Part shown: piece after piece, positions 22,261 to 34,978 of the stretch
Numbering within the stretch: position 1 is the stretch's first letter
Layout: each line of letters opens with the position of its first letter
DNA from: Unio delphinus
Lineage: Eukaryota > Mollusca > Bivalvia > Unionida > Unionidae
DNA: 64,000 bases
Direction: 5' to 3'
Assembly (NCBI GenBank): GCA_029339505.1
Contig: JAQISU010001239.1
Coordinates: 8,688,001-8,752,000, forward strand
Notes under the pieces: model-generated
Told to the model about the DNA's origin: nothing
Seen by the model: only the letters and a program-made list of their open reading frames with translations
Databases searched by the model: none
Program-made: the position numbers and the translations under genes

Positions 22261-22489
22261 CCCCAAATAGTTCCCATGTTAAATTCCCCTTGTCGCTAGA
22301 TAGTCCCACCATGTTAAGACTCCTTTGACGCTATATAGGCCCACTATGTTAAATTTCTCTTGTCGCTATAACGCCCCACGACCTTTTTGACTGGGATTTC
22401 CATTGTCGCTATAAATCGTGTCTCTATTACGCCCATCGACCTTTCTGATTGGATTTCCCATTGTCGCTATAACGCCCCCTATTACTACT
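22260..22489 (-). repeat. Right terminal inverted repeat
   Basis: The reverse complement matches the left terminus from AGTAGTAA inward for about 230 bp, including the GGGGCGTTATAGCGACAA blocks and the first minisatellite units. Confidence 0.9.
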
Positions 22490-22495
22490 AAGGTT
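22490..22495. repeat. Target-site duplication, right (AAGGTT)
   Basis: These six bases directly follow the right terminus TTACTACT and are the partner of AAGGTC at 9,499-9,504, with one C-to-T difference. Confidence 0.8.
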
Positions 22496-22886
22496 AGTAC
22501 TGAAAATAAATGTAGAGAACATATAGTAAAATTAAGGGTGATGTATGTCCAGCAGAGGATCCGTTCTTGCCGTCTACCATTGGTCGTCATGCTGCTACAA
22601 TCTCAGTAATGGAGGTACATTTATTAGTACACCATGTATGCAAGGCTTTAAAATTATTTCACAACTTGATTTCTTTAATGTATGCATAATAAGTTGTAAT
22701 TACCGTCCATTCGTGAGATAGTTTGCACTGCTGAAAAATATGATACGCAGCGAGAACTGATGTACTTCTAATGATGGTAATTGTTTGCCTCCGTATTCAA
22801 TGAATTTTTTGCGTCGTGTGCTGACTGAATTGCTGCATCACTAATTGTGTCATGATTATAGGATTACACTGCTTACAAACAAATTA

Positions 22887-22957
<71 letters not shown>

Positions 22958-24599
22958 TGAGAACCAAATTTGATATACACCCTTGCTTCATACCAGCGTT
23001 GCCCAGTTTCTACGAATCTATAGCAGGAGCTATGACAATCTTCCCATGATTTCGGAACTGACAAAACTGAAAAACCATACATACATTAAATAAATAGTTT
23101 TCTTCATCAATGATATATGTGTTATTTATTTTCTGTAGTTTCTTTTTAATACTTTGTGGCGGGGGCAAAATAAATAAACTTTCTTGCACTGTAATAAGGA
23201 TGTTCCTGGCACTCACGAAGCTACTCACTGCACTCTTGGAGTTACTCCAATATTAGATAAAATTGTTTTATTTCTTAATGTGTATGATAGCAATAACAAT
23301 TTAGCATGTTAATATGAAGAAGTTAAACTAGGTGAAAAGTCTGAATCAGGAGTGGAAAAAAGTTAATGGAAGTAGATAGTTTTTGTATTTTAAGAAACAT
23401 ACTATTTTATTATGGAACGAATTTACGAAACTACATATGGCCACCACCTTCTATTAGTACGAGCACCATATTTCAATATATTTTACCACAAATCAAGGAT
23501 GCAAGTAGAGAATATGATATTTAGTTAATATCTTACTTATACATACACACACACGTTCACAAACTCACACCCTTTTCCAGATGCTTCATTATTTAAATAA
23601 TAATTAAGATATAATAATGGCATACGCAATCCTTTCACATACTGAGGGTTATTTATGACTATCTGTGTACATTTATTCCAAATTCTACGGACATGCAGAA
23701 ATAAGCACGTGAAAAAAACAATAGAAATGTTCAAGGTATGATACCCATCATCAACACTCACTATATTATTGTGGAACATACCTGTTGATATTTAGATAAA
23801 ACTAAAATATGTCTTCCGGATCATTATTAGTTAGGATCGTGCCAGCACACATTATATCATTCAATGAAGTCTTTACGAATAGATGCTCTCATCTTTGCCA
23901 AGAGCAGATATACGTTTTATATTCATTAAGTAGTTTTTAGTGTTTGCAGCTATTATTCTCCATTCTTAATCAAGAAATGATGACGAAACCTGCTAACATC
24001 ATCTTTGTAGGCTAGATTTAATTAATGGGAATCAAGTTGATCTGACTTTGTTATCTTTTTTGCATACTAATTTCACCCATCCTAAACTATAATTTGCTCA
24101 ACAATAGCCTGCTTTTGGAATGAAAATGGTGGTTTTATCTATACATGACTGCATATTAAAGGTGCGTTCAATTGACTGTTATCACCGAATCTTTTGCATG
24201 CCCGACAAAAGCCTGCTTATGGATTGAAAATGTTTCTTTTATCTATACATGACCCTATGCAATCTGATTAAAATAGCGTTCAGTTCACTCTGTTATCACC
24301 ACTTCATTTTCATACAATACGTTTAACTAAAAGCAGCAAGAAGTGTGGACAGACCAAGTTTTCAAACAAACATAAATCCTCTACGGAGACCGAAACTATT
24401 GCAGACAAACTGAAACTATTTCAGACAAACCGAAACTATTTCAGACATACCAAACTTAGAGAGAGTGAGAGAGAGTGGTGAATTGATAAGTTTTCACACA
24501 AAAATGAGGCTGCTGCGGAGAGAGAGTAAATAGACTAAGTTTTCAAATCTACGGCGACAAACTATTTCAAACAAACCGAAACTGTTATGATAAAATTCT
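22496..24599. other. Flanking DNA between the two virus-like element clusters
   Basis: No gene is seen. It includes (TA)n at 22,889-22,955, a partial tandem duplication at 24,105-24,300 (shared TTTTATCTATACATGAC) and short repeats of GAAACTATTTCAGACAAAC at 24,390-24,460 and 24,570. The left end of virus-like copy A should lie near 24,590 or a little left of it, but no terminal repeat was identified. Confidence 0.5.
22889..22955. repeat. (TA)n microsatellite
   Basis: An uninterrupted TA run. Confidence 0.97.
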
Positions 24600-25835
24600 T
24601 TAGGATTTCATATATAGACTAATTTGTAAAGTCTCTCCTCCTAAGTCAATCAAATGTTTGGACTGGTCAGTGAGTTTAAAATTAATTCTCGTTAATGAAT
24701 CATTATGACATCGCATATACACGGATTTGTTTGATCTTCATTTATTAAAAATCCGGGTGGAGCCGTTAATGCAAATGAATATAAAATATATCCCTGCTGG
24801 GCTTGATTTGATTTTTTTAGATTTATTTGGTAACTTCCATCGATAGCGTCACGTTCTAGATTTACTGCAACCACCGAGGATATAGTCAGATTCTGAGGAG
24901 TAATATGAGATCATTAAGTGATTTTTTAAAATTGGTCTGCGCTATTCCCGGGGAATGTAAATGCTGAAATATCCTGTACACGTATTTTATACTTCTTTGC
25001 AAATTCTCTTCTCTCAGAACCATCTTTGGTATCTAATATTCCTTGAATAAGTCGAAGATTAATCAATTCCATATTAGATGCATTTTGATTTAGTGTTTTA
25101 TGTATTTGATAACTGAGAGTTTCGACGATAAATCAACGGTATGTTCTTGAAAACTCTGCCGTAATTTATCTAAATATTTTTTATATTCGTTATTAAAAAA
25201 ACCAAAAATACTCAAAACATCACCTTCTAGAAGCATCCCTCTGTCTCCATGTCGCCATTTCCATAACCAATTCCCCATAGAAAAACTTATATTAAATTCT
25301 TTTGGATTTAATAACGGTGAAATACTATTAGAAAACTCGTATATAGTAGAATAGAAATCATCATCATATGATTTTTCGTCTGTGACATAATCAGATTTTT
25401 TAGGTTCGGGTAGATTTTGATAAGATGGTGCCTGAGGTGGAATTTCAGGCCTACCTAGCACGGTTCTTATAGAACTCTGATATATATCTACAGCATACCC
25501 TGGTGAGTTTATCTCAATCGCGGTTGATAGTGTTGGTTCATGAACTGTTATAGCAATTTTTGATTCTCTTCCTGTAATGGAAATTATTCTACGCTGTAAT
25601 TCATTATTGATCTGTTCGATTTGGTAAGATCCACATGATAAGAAACTATATTCCAATCTTGAGTCCCGTCTTGTTTATTCTTACTCCCAAACACCAAGGA
25701 ATTATTCGGTTGCTGACCACTAAATGGTATTGATCTAATATTTGAACAATACTCGTAATTTTACAAGCACTATCTCTTTAACGGGAATCGCCGTGGGGAA
25801 ATTGACACTGAATTCAGCGTTGGTTTAGGTTACTG
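24600..25835 (-). pseudogene. Penton-like protein, copy A
   Basis: The middle (25,656-25,090, 188 codons) is open and includes SYQIEQINNELQRRI and ITVHEP, matching the copy B gene at 45,295-43,957. The C-terminal end is open at 24,874-24,692 (GSYQINLKKSNQAQQGYIL). The N-terminal part, overlapping 25,700-25,835, has stops. Single-jelly-roll penton proteins occupy capsid vertices. This copy is inactive. Confidence 0.6.
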
Positions 25836-26370
25836 AGATCATGGTTGTATTTTGCGGCCTTGTATTTGTCGCTTTCTGCTGAAGTAATTCCGTTGTCGAT
25901 ATTGACATTATTATTATTGTGCGGTTTTTCTAATTTTGATGTTGCGCTGTGGTAGATATTCATCATCGCGGAGAATTTCTTTTCTGATATTGTTCTGTCA
26001 ACGAGACTGGATGATATCAGTGACGATAAGTGGGAATACGCAGCTGATGCAATATGTAACTTAATTATATACTCGTGTAATTTATTCTGACTGCATGTGG
26101 ATATTTTTTTTGTGATGATGCTGAGAATTCCAGTAATTGTTGTCGCCGATGACACACAAATTGGGACAACTACAGAAGCCAGTGCTGTTATCTCTTATAA
26201 CAATATATCAATTCCAGTAATTACACTTGAAACCATATACACAATAACGTCGACGCTGGTAATTCGCCTGTTGTATTTTTTTTTACTTTTACTGTATACT
26301 CGTCAATAAGAGTTTTTAGTTTAGTTTGAAACTCACAGACTTGATCATATCGATACTGTTGGACATTCAT
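25814..26370 (-). pseudogene. Two-segment membrane protein, copy A
   Basis: It starts MNVQQYRYDQ at 26,370, as does the copy B gene at 45,750. A frameshift follows in a T/A-rich run near 26,280. The rest (26,155-25,814, from a GTG-preceded frame) is open: a hydrophobic stretch, then KLHEYIIKLHIASAAYSHLSS and an Asn-rich tail. Function unknown; see copy B. Confidence 0.5.
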
Positions 26371-26374
26371 TATA

Positions 26375-27324
26375 CTATTTACTTAAATCAATTACAAATT
26401 CTACGTAGTATATCATTGATGCCAGAGCTAAATTACCACTGACGGAGGTTATTGTAAATGTTTCACTGGATCCTTCATCTATTATTGCACTTGCAATATT
26501 AATTCCCGTAGATGTACCCGATGACACATTCAGCAGTAATATTAGAGATATTATTTTGAGGTGTCCAGTCCAAAGATCCTTGATATGTCGAGTACACGGT
26601 ATTAATATTCTGTTTATGTGGTATTTTGATTTTATCATCACGGGTCGCGATAGCAGGAAAATAACTAACACTATCGTCATGTTTTTTTTAATCGTATTAA
26701 TAGTTGTTTCAATATCAGAAAGTTTCATTGGGACAGTCATCGGAGAGTCATAGAAATTATCTGCTTTTTCATAAATTTTTTTAAATTCTTACGAAGATTT
26801 CCAAACATGCCTACTTGAACATCATATTCAGCTCGCAGCGTTGATAGTTTATCATCTGTGCTTTTATGCTTAGCTTGCAACGTCGATAGTTTATTGTCTA
26901 CCACATCTACATATTTTTTGTCACAACATCAGTATCCAATGTTGGATCGCCAAGCGTGGTTATTTAATTAGAGTTCATGTCAAGGGGACCTGTCATTGAG
27001 TCACCGGATTTTTTTACTCGATTGTTAATACTATCTATCACAGTTAGTAAAAAAAACTCCTGGTTTAATCTTACCAGTGGAATCAAACACCGCTAGGGAA
27101 TTTTCGGTTACTCCATTAATTCTAGCAAGAATATCATTCAGGGAAACATTACTCGTTTTCAAATTACCCTGTTTGTCTTGAAATACGACAATTTCATTTG
27201 GATTCACATTTACGAGGTTTAACAGCTCGGATATTTCATCTTCAATCTTTTTTACTTGTTTGGTATTTCCGCGGTAATTTTTTTTTCAGGCTTTGAGAGA
27301 GATCTTCCCCAAATATCAACCAAT
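26375..27324 (-). pseudogene. Fibre-like coiled-coil protein, copy A
   Basis: The aligned first codon is TTG instead of ATG, and the frame is broken repeatedly. Recognisable pieces are VDIWGRSL, FQDKQGNLKTSNVSL and the C-terminal VSGNLALASMIYYVEFVIDLSK (open at 26,740-26,375). It aligns with the intact 337-residue copy B protein at 46,793-45,780. Confidence 0.6.
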
Positions 27325-27364
27325 ATATTTTAATATCTTTCTAAAAGCGATTACTAGTATATTC

Positions 27365-27739
27365 GTGTACGGTTTTATGGGGTGGTTTAGTTGATGATGA
27401 TAACGCGTAACGTACATTTTATACGTCTAGGCCGCATATTTGTGGGTCGGTCATTTTCTGTGTTGGTAACATGGAATACCAGATAGGAATTTTTAATTCA
27501 TGTATATAATGCATAAATTGTTTATATGGCGCTAAACCATATGAATCAAAATAAACAATTGCACGTGGATCAATCGCGTATGCATCCCAGTGAGATCCAG
27601 GTCCGGTGCTGTTATAGCAATTAATGATACCGGTTTCAATGCTGTATGGATGTTGTGATATTTGATCTCGCATAAAAACACCGCTAAAGCTTTTTATGGC
27701 TAATTTTGAAGCAGCATCAAGTAAATCAAAAATTGACAT
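27365..27739 (-). pseudogene. Adenain-like protease, copy A
   Basis: An ATG at 27,739 starts an open frame of 106 codons with GSHWDAYAID (His), YFDSYGLAP (Asp) and, at its end, PQICG (Cys). After CG the frame stops and about 20 residues of the C-terminal region present in copy B are missing or shifted. The catalytic residues survive but the fold is truncated. The Val after His-Trp in the B copy is Asp here, another sign of decay. Confidence 0.7.
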
Positions 27740-27789
27740 TGGAAAATTCGGTGTTCGAGTTAGTAAACCGTCCTTAGTCTCATGCCGTT

Positions 27790-28199
27790 TCCGCTGTACT
27801 ATGCATACGGAGTTCCTGTTAGTCTTAGACCCTTTCCCTATTTTTTGTATCCTTTTCCAGTCGCTTTCTTAAGTGCAAACGCGGTACCAACGGCTCCGAG
27901 GGTATCAGCTTTCGCCTCCGCGGAGGCTGCAATTAGTGCTGGTAGCGCAGAGAGAAGTGGAAATATACCACCTGATTTTATCATGTCTTTGATTGCGGGT
28001 GCAGAGAGAGTGAACTGAGAACCTTTTCTGTCTTTGATAGCATCATCGAATTGCCTAATTTGACGTGCTGTCAGTGTTAGTTTATTCTGACCAACAGACA
28101 TCTGATTGTGTTTTAGCTATATCGTAGTTCCACATTTTTTAGCTGAATTCGATTGCAATTTTTTAATCTCACCAGTAGTCAGAGTAACATTAACATGAC
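27790..28199 (-). pseudogene. PX-like minor capsid/core protein, copy A
   Basis: The start codon aligned with copy B reads ATA, and a TAG interrupts the N-terminal domain. The frame is then open at 28,101-27,838 with LTLTARQIRQF, LSAPAIKDMIKSGGIFPLL and an Ala-rich hydrophobic helix ending in a basic ATGKGYKK tail. A T-run slip removes the C-terminal end. Confidence 0.65.
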
Positions 28200-28244
28200 T
28201 ATATATAATTTTATTTAATATGAGATTGATCTAATTGTCTATGT

Positions 28245-29621
28245 GTTTACATGTTTTCCACTGGTACATCAACTACCCTCACTCGTCCACCAACACCTTC
28301 GAGTAGCATAGATTTGTCACTGAGTATGACAACAACTGCTCTGTAATTAGGGATAGGTGGAACTGGAGCAACCGGAAGAGTTACACGAGCTCGGAAATGT
28401 ATGTCAACGACGAACTGTCTGGTTAAATCAAGATGTTCCGAGGAAAATTAATAAATCGGATATAGTTTTCTAAAATCTGTGATATTTGCAAACCAGTATC
28501 TACATTATTATAACGTCTAATAAATGATAGCAAACTATTTGGTTTTGTACGTAATTAAGTAAAATATCCTCGGATGGCTCTTGTTGGCGTTAATCCTCAG
28601 CGAGGCTTCCGAAATACCTAGCTGATCAAATATTATATGGCTGCGTGTTTGTGAATTTAATGACGTCTTATCCTGTAACGCAACAAATATATACTGCGGC
28701 GCTGAAACCCCAAGTTTTGATGCCATGTACCATGTAAATATACCATTAACAGAAGACTCCATAGTATATGTTGTTGTTGTTAGCCATGATAGCAATGATT
28801 TACCACCTGTGTCCATAAATGATAGTAATTTTTCCTCTGCGATGATTGATGGAGTCCTTACTGCCATCCACAGCGAGCGTTTTGTAATATTTACTTTACC
28901 AAAAGCAACTAGAGCTCCAGCAGGGCCTGCTTCTCGCCAGATTGCATCATTATCATCACCCTTTCGCACGAGGACTACTGTATGTTTCGCTCCAAAGATA
29001 ACCTTTCTAACATTTCTGCAAAATCCGAAAATATGAGATAGTTGAATCGCGCATGAAAATAATCTACGCTGTCCTTGCAATATTGATACGCGTATTGCAA
29101 ACACCAGGTTGTTACTAGGATCACTGTTAATTGTCATTTCCTCGACATCAACATAGCAGCACCAGCATGATTTTTTGGTTGTCTTATAATATACTGAACA
29201 TGTCCAGCGTGATCATTAACATCCTTATCGAACATCATAGATGGACCTGCTGATCTTGCATAATCATCGGAATATTTTGCTAACCTCACTATTGTTGTGG
29301 CAACATCAACATCATGCTCTATAGATTCAATCTCTCTTCCATCAATCATATACTAGCGCTACTAAATAATGCCATGATACCATTAATGACAAAGCCTACT
29401 TTGACACCATCTGCATATGGCGTATTAGCATCAACATTTGTTACAAGTTCTCCTTCTACTTCGATAAGCGCTTCAACGGGTAGAAAGTATTTGCTTGTAT
29501 CTTGAACCTGAAATTCGATCCTTTATCGACTATTTGGTTGTATTGAATTATAGGAATAAAATTGATAATCGCGTACTGGGGCATCTAAATCAAATGCCGT
29601 TTCAGGTGACGATTTGAACAT
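28245..29621 (-). pseudogene. Major capsid protein, copy A
   Basis: An ATG at 29,621 precedes FDLDAPVRDYQFYSYNSIQP. Stops and frameshifts follow, then open pieces at 29,349-29,134 and 29,137-28,535 with IESIEHDVDVATT, QLSHIFGFCRNVRKVIFGAK and ITKRSLWMAVRTPS. The C-terminal end (28,430-28,245) is frameshifted. The pattern is that of Polinton/adintovirus-type double-jelly-roll capsid proteins. At least three breaks make it non-functional. Confidence 0.75.
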
Positions 29622-29641
29622 TTTATTATATATTTCTGGAT

Positions 29642-30053
29642 CTAAATCGCGTTCTTTCCCTGAGCATCATATCCTTCATTCATCCGTGATACTATTTTTT
29701 GATCCACTGCGTTGTTTATTATATTGCTAATACTCGCAGGCATAATCTCCGTAGATGGTAGGTTTCCCAATGATGGTTTCCTTCGTGGTCGAACTAGTGT
29801 TAATAGTTTTTCTTTGGCCGCGGAAAATGCTTTACCGGCAACATCACCAACAGGGCTAATATCCTCATCACGAATAACATTAATAGCTTTCATTGATAAG
29901 TGTTTTGCAATTGGTGCTATTTTTGGAGCCATCCTTGCAAATAATCCTTATAACATTACCGAGACCATCTCCATAATACACCCTATAAACAGGCAATCGT
30001 GAATTTACTATGTTGACCATGGTTGATTTAATATGCTGGCAGTGCATGATCAT
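29642..30053 (-). pseudogene. Protein-VI-like minor capsid protein, copy A
   Basis: It starts at 30,053, has VNSRLPVYRVYYGDGLG, then a frameshift near 29,935. The rest is open (29,932-29,642): MAPKIAPIAKHLSMKAINVIRD and a basic VRPRRKPSL segment. Gly-rich YYGDGLG followed by an amphipathic helix resembles adenovirus protein VI-type membrane-lytic cement proteins. Confidence 0.55.
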
Positions 30054-30295
30054 CTTTTTTAAATGCTATTTATCTAATCAGTGAATCAATCACTGATGAC
30101 GAAGTCATCAAATTAATCATCGGTGACATTAGTCACTGTGATAATCATCAACTAATTCATCCATAAACTCTCCATATACACCATAACCATGATAACACTC
30201 TCAAATAGTCGTCTGCAGATATCAGCTGCTTCATTAATTGTTTTAGGTGAGTTATTATACCATAGTTTTTTTTTTTTTTATCCATGGCGATATAA
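30054..30295 (-). pseudogene. Remnant of small gene upstream of protein-VI-like gene
   Basis: Only a C-terminal piece survives (NEAADICRRLFESVI near 30,240-30,190), matching the end of the copy B gene at 50,237-49,776. The N-terminal two thirds are deleted. Direct repeats of an ATCACTGATGA/CATCACTG type fill 30,070-30,150. Confidence 0.45.
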
Positions 30296-30832
30296 TCAGG
30301 GTGGATATGTATTTTTTCTTTGATGAAAATTCCTAACGAAAAATTCAGCTAAATCTTCTATTGTATTGAATGTCATTTTTTTTATTTCATCAACCCTACC
30401 CGGAACAAATTTATCGCTGAATGTATCTCGTTCACTAATAATTTCCTCTTGAGGTTCGGGTTGTGCGACAACACATTCAGGTTCGGGTTGTTCAAGTTTA
30501 AGTTCAGGTTCAGTTTTAGCTTGTACAGCAGCTATTATAACACCAGGAAGTGTTTTTAAAGATTTTTTTGTTTGTTTAGATGTTTTTGCTTTTTTTTCAG
30601 CTACTGTACCAACTCTCTCAGTACCAGTACCAACCTTCTCAGTATCAGTAACAACTTTGTCAGATGCTGTAGTTATCGGTTTAAATAATTGTTCAGTATC
30701 CGCTGCAAAATTGGTTTGAAATTCCTGACGCGCTTGCAATTTTTGTCTGACAGAATCCCTTACGGGTAAAAATCTATTTATTGCTTGTAATCGCTCGCTC
30801 GCGAGTCTGGTTGTTAATGATTCTCCGACCAT
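30296..30832 (-). CDS. Putative structural protein, copy A (178 aa)
   Basis: ATG at 30,832; the frame is open for 178 codons. The first half is conserved in all three copies (LTTRLASERLQAINRFLPVRDSVRQKLQARQEFQTNF, of which 30,832-30,700 is the helical core). The second half contains degenerate heptad-like repeats (TEKVGTGTERVGTVAEK) and a Pro/Glu-rich stretch. It starts the capsid block. The family is not recognised; a scaffold or core role is possible. This is one of the few copy A genes without a break, though its tail fuses sequence from the deleted next gene. Confidence 0.55.
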   Translation of the reverse strand: MVGESLTTRLASERLQAINRFLPVRDSVRQKLQARQEFQTNFAADTEQLFKPITTASDKVVTDTEKVGTGTERVGTVAEKKAKTSKQTKKSLKTLPGVIIAAVQAKTEPELKLEQPEPECVVAQPEPQEEIISERDTFSDKFVPGRVDEIKKMTFNTIEDLAEFFVRNFHQRKNTYPP

Positions 30833-31239
30833 GTATATATTAGATATGATTTAATTCTAGGGAAGTTAACCCTTCGGTACTTTCTGCATTTGTGTTTTCA
30901 AACATTTACGATATTACTTCCGTAATCTTTGATTTGATCACCAGTGACGAAAAAAGAACACATACCTGGAAAGGTATCGTTTAAATCTCCTACTAGTGAT
31001 TTATCACCAGTGATATAGAATTTCAAACCCATAACAAATTGCTCCATGTGAGTAATCCCATATCCGTATTGAAATTAAAGTTAGAAATTACAAATCACAT
31101 GTCCTGGTTAAAACGTATGTACATATTATGTTTTCAAAACCGTAGTGTTATAGTTTTAAACACAATTTATCTTTCAAAACACGCAGTATTTTCATGGCAG
31201 TGTATTGCTCTGTTTAATGATATCCTTTATGATTTTAAT

Positions 31240-31470
31240 TTTGGAAGTTATTGTACGCCTAATTTCATATTTTTTTTCCCCAGTTCAGCCCTAACTTTGT
31301 CGACTGCTGTAAATAACGGAATGAATTTATTTACATCACTGTTATAGGCCAATGATTCATTTACGGACTGTTGTATCCTTTTTATGAGGGAATATTGACT
31401 TGGCAGGACATATTCTGAGCGCTATCATCGAGATCTTGAAAATCAGAGAGAATCCGACAACAATCTAATT
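31240..31470 (-). pseudogene. Small conserved protein, copy A remnant
   Basis: Pieces in two frames match the 127-residue copy C protein at 59,935-60,318 (for example the helix reading IPSKKGYNSP... against IKKIQNSIRDS, and the LGKK/ELGRDYE segment). An in-frame stop and frameshifts are present. Confidence 0.4.
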
Positions 31471-31550
31471 TATCTGATAATTATATTTTTTTATTTTTTT
31501 CAATCTGAAATTTCATTTATTATGTAATTTATATTTCGAAATTCATTATA

Positions 31551-32179
<629 letters not shown>

Positions 32180-32313
32180 CCAGCAGTAAACATCAAATAT
32201 CCTTGATTGTTGACAAACCCTACTGACTTTTTCAATCTGCGGTGTTTGACAACACCATCACGAGATGCTTCATAATCGATGATCACGGGATGTTGTTGAA
32301 ACTATTGGTTCAT
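32180..32313 (-). pseudogene. HNH endonuclease, copy A N-terminal remnant
   Basis: From an ATG at 32,313 (with a stop at codon 4) the frame encodes VIIDYEASRDGVVKHRRLKK and VGFVNNQGYLMF, matching the N-terminal third of the copy B HNH gene at 43,342. It ends abruptly near 32,180, where the non-coding block starts. Confidence 0.55.
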
Positions 32314-32353
32314 TTATATACATAAGTATATATTTGTCTAATTTATTATTGGT

Positions 32354-32655
32354 TTAATTATTATTTATTGAGAATGTATCAATGTAGTCTTCAGGTGTTC
32401 TTAAGATTTTTTCCCTGACAGAGACAGGGTTTTTGGTTCGTTTAACATAATAGCGCATAAGCTCTCTGTATCGCTTACCACCACAATTGAGACACAGCTG
32501 CGATTTTCCTAGCACACACACCCCGCACCGTATGCAAGGTCGCGGACCTAAGCTTCCACGTCGATCACTCTGTGAATGATATCCACAGAATTCATTTCTG
32601 TATGATTTGTTACAAACGGTAAAAAACCGATCATAAGCCACTTACAGTGATTCAT
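32354..32655 (-). pseudogene. Small Zn-ribbon protein, copy A
   Basis: The aligned start MNHCKWLMIG (32,655) shifts frame after about ten codons. The rest (32,641-32,354) is open with VCNKSYRNEFCGYH, CIRCG and LCLNCGGKRYREL, giving two Cys-x2-Cys pairs plus Cys/His upstream. The C-terminal RTPEDYIDTFS is absent from the copy B ORF. It diverges from the polymerase-helicase over about 40 bp. Role unknown. Confidence 0.6.
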
Positions 32656-32696
32656 TATATATAATTTTTTTCTTAAATACTTGTTTTAATTATAAT

Positions 32697-34978
32697 ATGG
32701 AGGAGTTCGAGAGATTATCCAAAATAAAACACTGGGAAAATGCTAAATTCAATCTCGATATAGAGAATGAGCTATGGAGAATGCTCTAAGTATTTAAGTA
32801 TTTTAAACAATTAGGGCATCCTACACATTAGATGACCCATGTAGCAATTAATGCGCCGCTACCAGATTTTGATCTAACCGGATTCGATCGTGTGGTAACA
32901 TTTGAATTTCCTAAAGGCCTTTATCCGTGCTTTTATGTTTGGTTTGGTAGACATAAATCTGAAAAACACTGGATGCCAGTTGTATTATTACGGTATATGA
33001 TTGATTGTAAAATACTGATATCGCTGATTGTCAGTGAAGTAATTATATCATATCGGAAACAAACCGAAGTTTGGTTACCACAACCCGATAGTATATATAT
33101 TATAATTAGCGGTAAGAAAGAAAAATTTCCTTTAGTCGACGAAGAATATATCGTTAAATGGTCCAAGGAGATCTTTGAAGTTAGAAATAAACACGCAAAA
33201 GATATCGGTAGAAGAATGATTGGTAAATTCACCCAGGGTGGACAATATGATCACAAGCGACATTATTCACGATTAATTCTAGATGATATGATACTGAATA
33301 TGATTTTATAATCGCAGATGCAACATCTAGAGGTATATATGTCAGTCGTAAAGACGCTTTCTTGTCCGATGGAACACAATTTGGTTCAATTGTTACTTAC
33401 ATAGATGGTGATAGTACCCAATACACATATTTAACGGCGTCTATGCTGGCGTATGCTTCTATCAATTTACTTTCAATGGTAAATAGATGTCCTGAATCCC
33501 CGGTTAGAGTCGCCACTGATTCATTTTACATAGATGTAAAACATAGCGAAGCAGTGGCTGAATTTACAAATTCCGACGAATGTTGGGGATCATGGAGAAT
33601 AAAAAAAGAAATATTGCGTGATTATTCTAAATCAGCAAATGTTACAATTGAAAACAATTACTTGAAAAATAATCAGATATCAGAACTGTTTAGAGAACCA
33701 TCGTGTTCCGATCCAATATGTAGATATAAAACTAGTTACTTAAACGGTTGTGATCGGTCAGGAAAGACGACTCGTGTAATCGAATTATTTCGAGGAAATC
33801 AAACATGATTGTGCTAACACCAACACACAGACTTGCAAGAGAAATGAAACAGCGAGGAGTTAATGCTTGCACTTATCACAGCTTCTGTCGATGGAAAGGT
33901 GACGCATGGACTCCTGATCGAATGGGCGAGAATGTATTCCTAAAATTATTATCTGGGATGAGATATGCACAGTATCGTTAGAGATATTAAAAATGTTTCT
34001 TAATTGGCTATTGTTAGCGAATACAACAGTGATAACGTGTGGCGATCATTGTCAATCACCACCATTTGTTGGTTTATCTCCACATGATTGGCTGAAGAAA
34101 TTGATAGATTATTATGAAGACATTAACACTGATCATAGATCTCTTGATAAATAATTAAGTGAATTTAAGAAATTAATCAGATTATAACCGGATAAAATCC
34201 AGTGTGAAATAGAGTGTGAAATAATTTCAGAAACCTCATTAAATGATTTGTGGGAAGCGTAGAGACCGAACGGTTTGATAGTGGCAAGTAGAAAGATTGT
34301 CAGAGACACACGTCAGATGAAGGTATTTAAAACACACAAAGAAAAATTCGCAACACTTCCAGTGCCATTGTGTTATAGGCCTACAGATACACGAAGACAG
34401 AATATTGAAATTGATATCCAGCACAGACTGAGAAGCAGATTCTCGTGTTAAATGATATTGTGTCAGTTGATATCAGTGTTCTCGAACAGTCATGGCGTGC
34501 TGATAAATTCCCATGGACACTAGGATGCGCAATGACGATACATTCTTCGCAGGAATTGACTATATCCGATACGATTGTTTGGATCGTAGATGATCGCATC
34601 GAGTGGTCAAATTTAGTTTACTTGGCAGTGTCCAGAGTACGAAGAATGAATCAACTTCGAAAAGTTGCTTTAGATGCTAATGGCACCAGAATTAGTGATA
34701 TTGTCAGCGATGACATAATCAGAAAAAAACTGGCTGGGTATAAACAACATGATACAAAAAATAACAGAGCATTTGATATTGATGCTAAATTTATAATTAA
34801 ACTGAAACAACAACAAAATAATCACAGCGCGAGTTGTGATTGTATAATGCGTTTGTTTTGGTTGGATAAGGATCCTCTCCAATTTACCGCAGACAGAAAA
34901 GTTAATAATCTTTGTCATACCAGAGATAATGTGATGCTGACTTGTCTTGAGTGTAACAGACGCATTGGTGCTTGTTAA
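32697..34978 (+). pseudogene. Polymerase-SF1 helicase-HNH fusion, copy A, large deletion
   Basis: ATG at 32,697. After about 30 codons a deletion of roughly 1.2 kb, compared with copies B and C, removes everything up to just past palm motif A. Surviving parts: motif B-like GRRMIGKFTQGG (33,210), motif C VATDSFYID (33,511), Walker A with changes (NGCDRSGKTT, 33,745; the Gly-Gly of the other copies is Asp-Arg), GDHCQSPP near 34,042, a motif V/VI block (TIHSSQELTISD, LAVSRVR) and a C-terminal FTADRKVNNLCHTRDNVMLT with LECN. Several frameshifts break it. Ends at TAA 34,976-34,978, tail to tail with the integrase. Confidence 0.7.

Larger units (their letters stand above)
9505..22489. mobile_element. 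Degraded Polinton/Maverick, complete to both termini (~13.0 kb)
   Basis: The element is bounded by inverted repeats that both start AGTAGTAA, matching the AGT termini typical of Polintons. It is flanked by a 6-bp target duplication with one difference (AAGGTC at 9,499-9,504; AAGGTT at 22,490-22,495). Inside are remnants of hallmark Polinton genes on the minus strand: the N-terminal part of a family B DNA polymerase and an adenain-like cysteine protease. There is also a CCHC protein gene and two small genes with their own promoter and stem-loop signals. Integrase, packaging ATPase and capsid genes were not found. Two non-LTR retrotransposons inserted later at 12,180-16,040 and 17,580-19,043. 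Confidence 0.9.

Noticed and set aside
26097..26309. Plus-strand hydrophobic ORF, and the similar one at 45,498-45,686
   Set aside because: Both are antisense to the hydrophobic part of the minus-strand membrane-protein gene; conservation follows the minus-strand frame.
32933..33232. Minus-strand ORF opposite the polymerase, and the similar one at 55,765-56,058
   Set aside because: Shadow of the conserved palm region; residues follow the sense frame.
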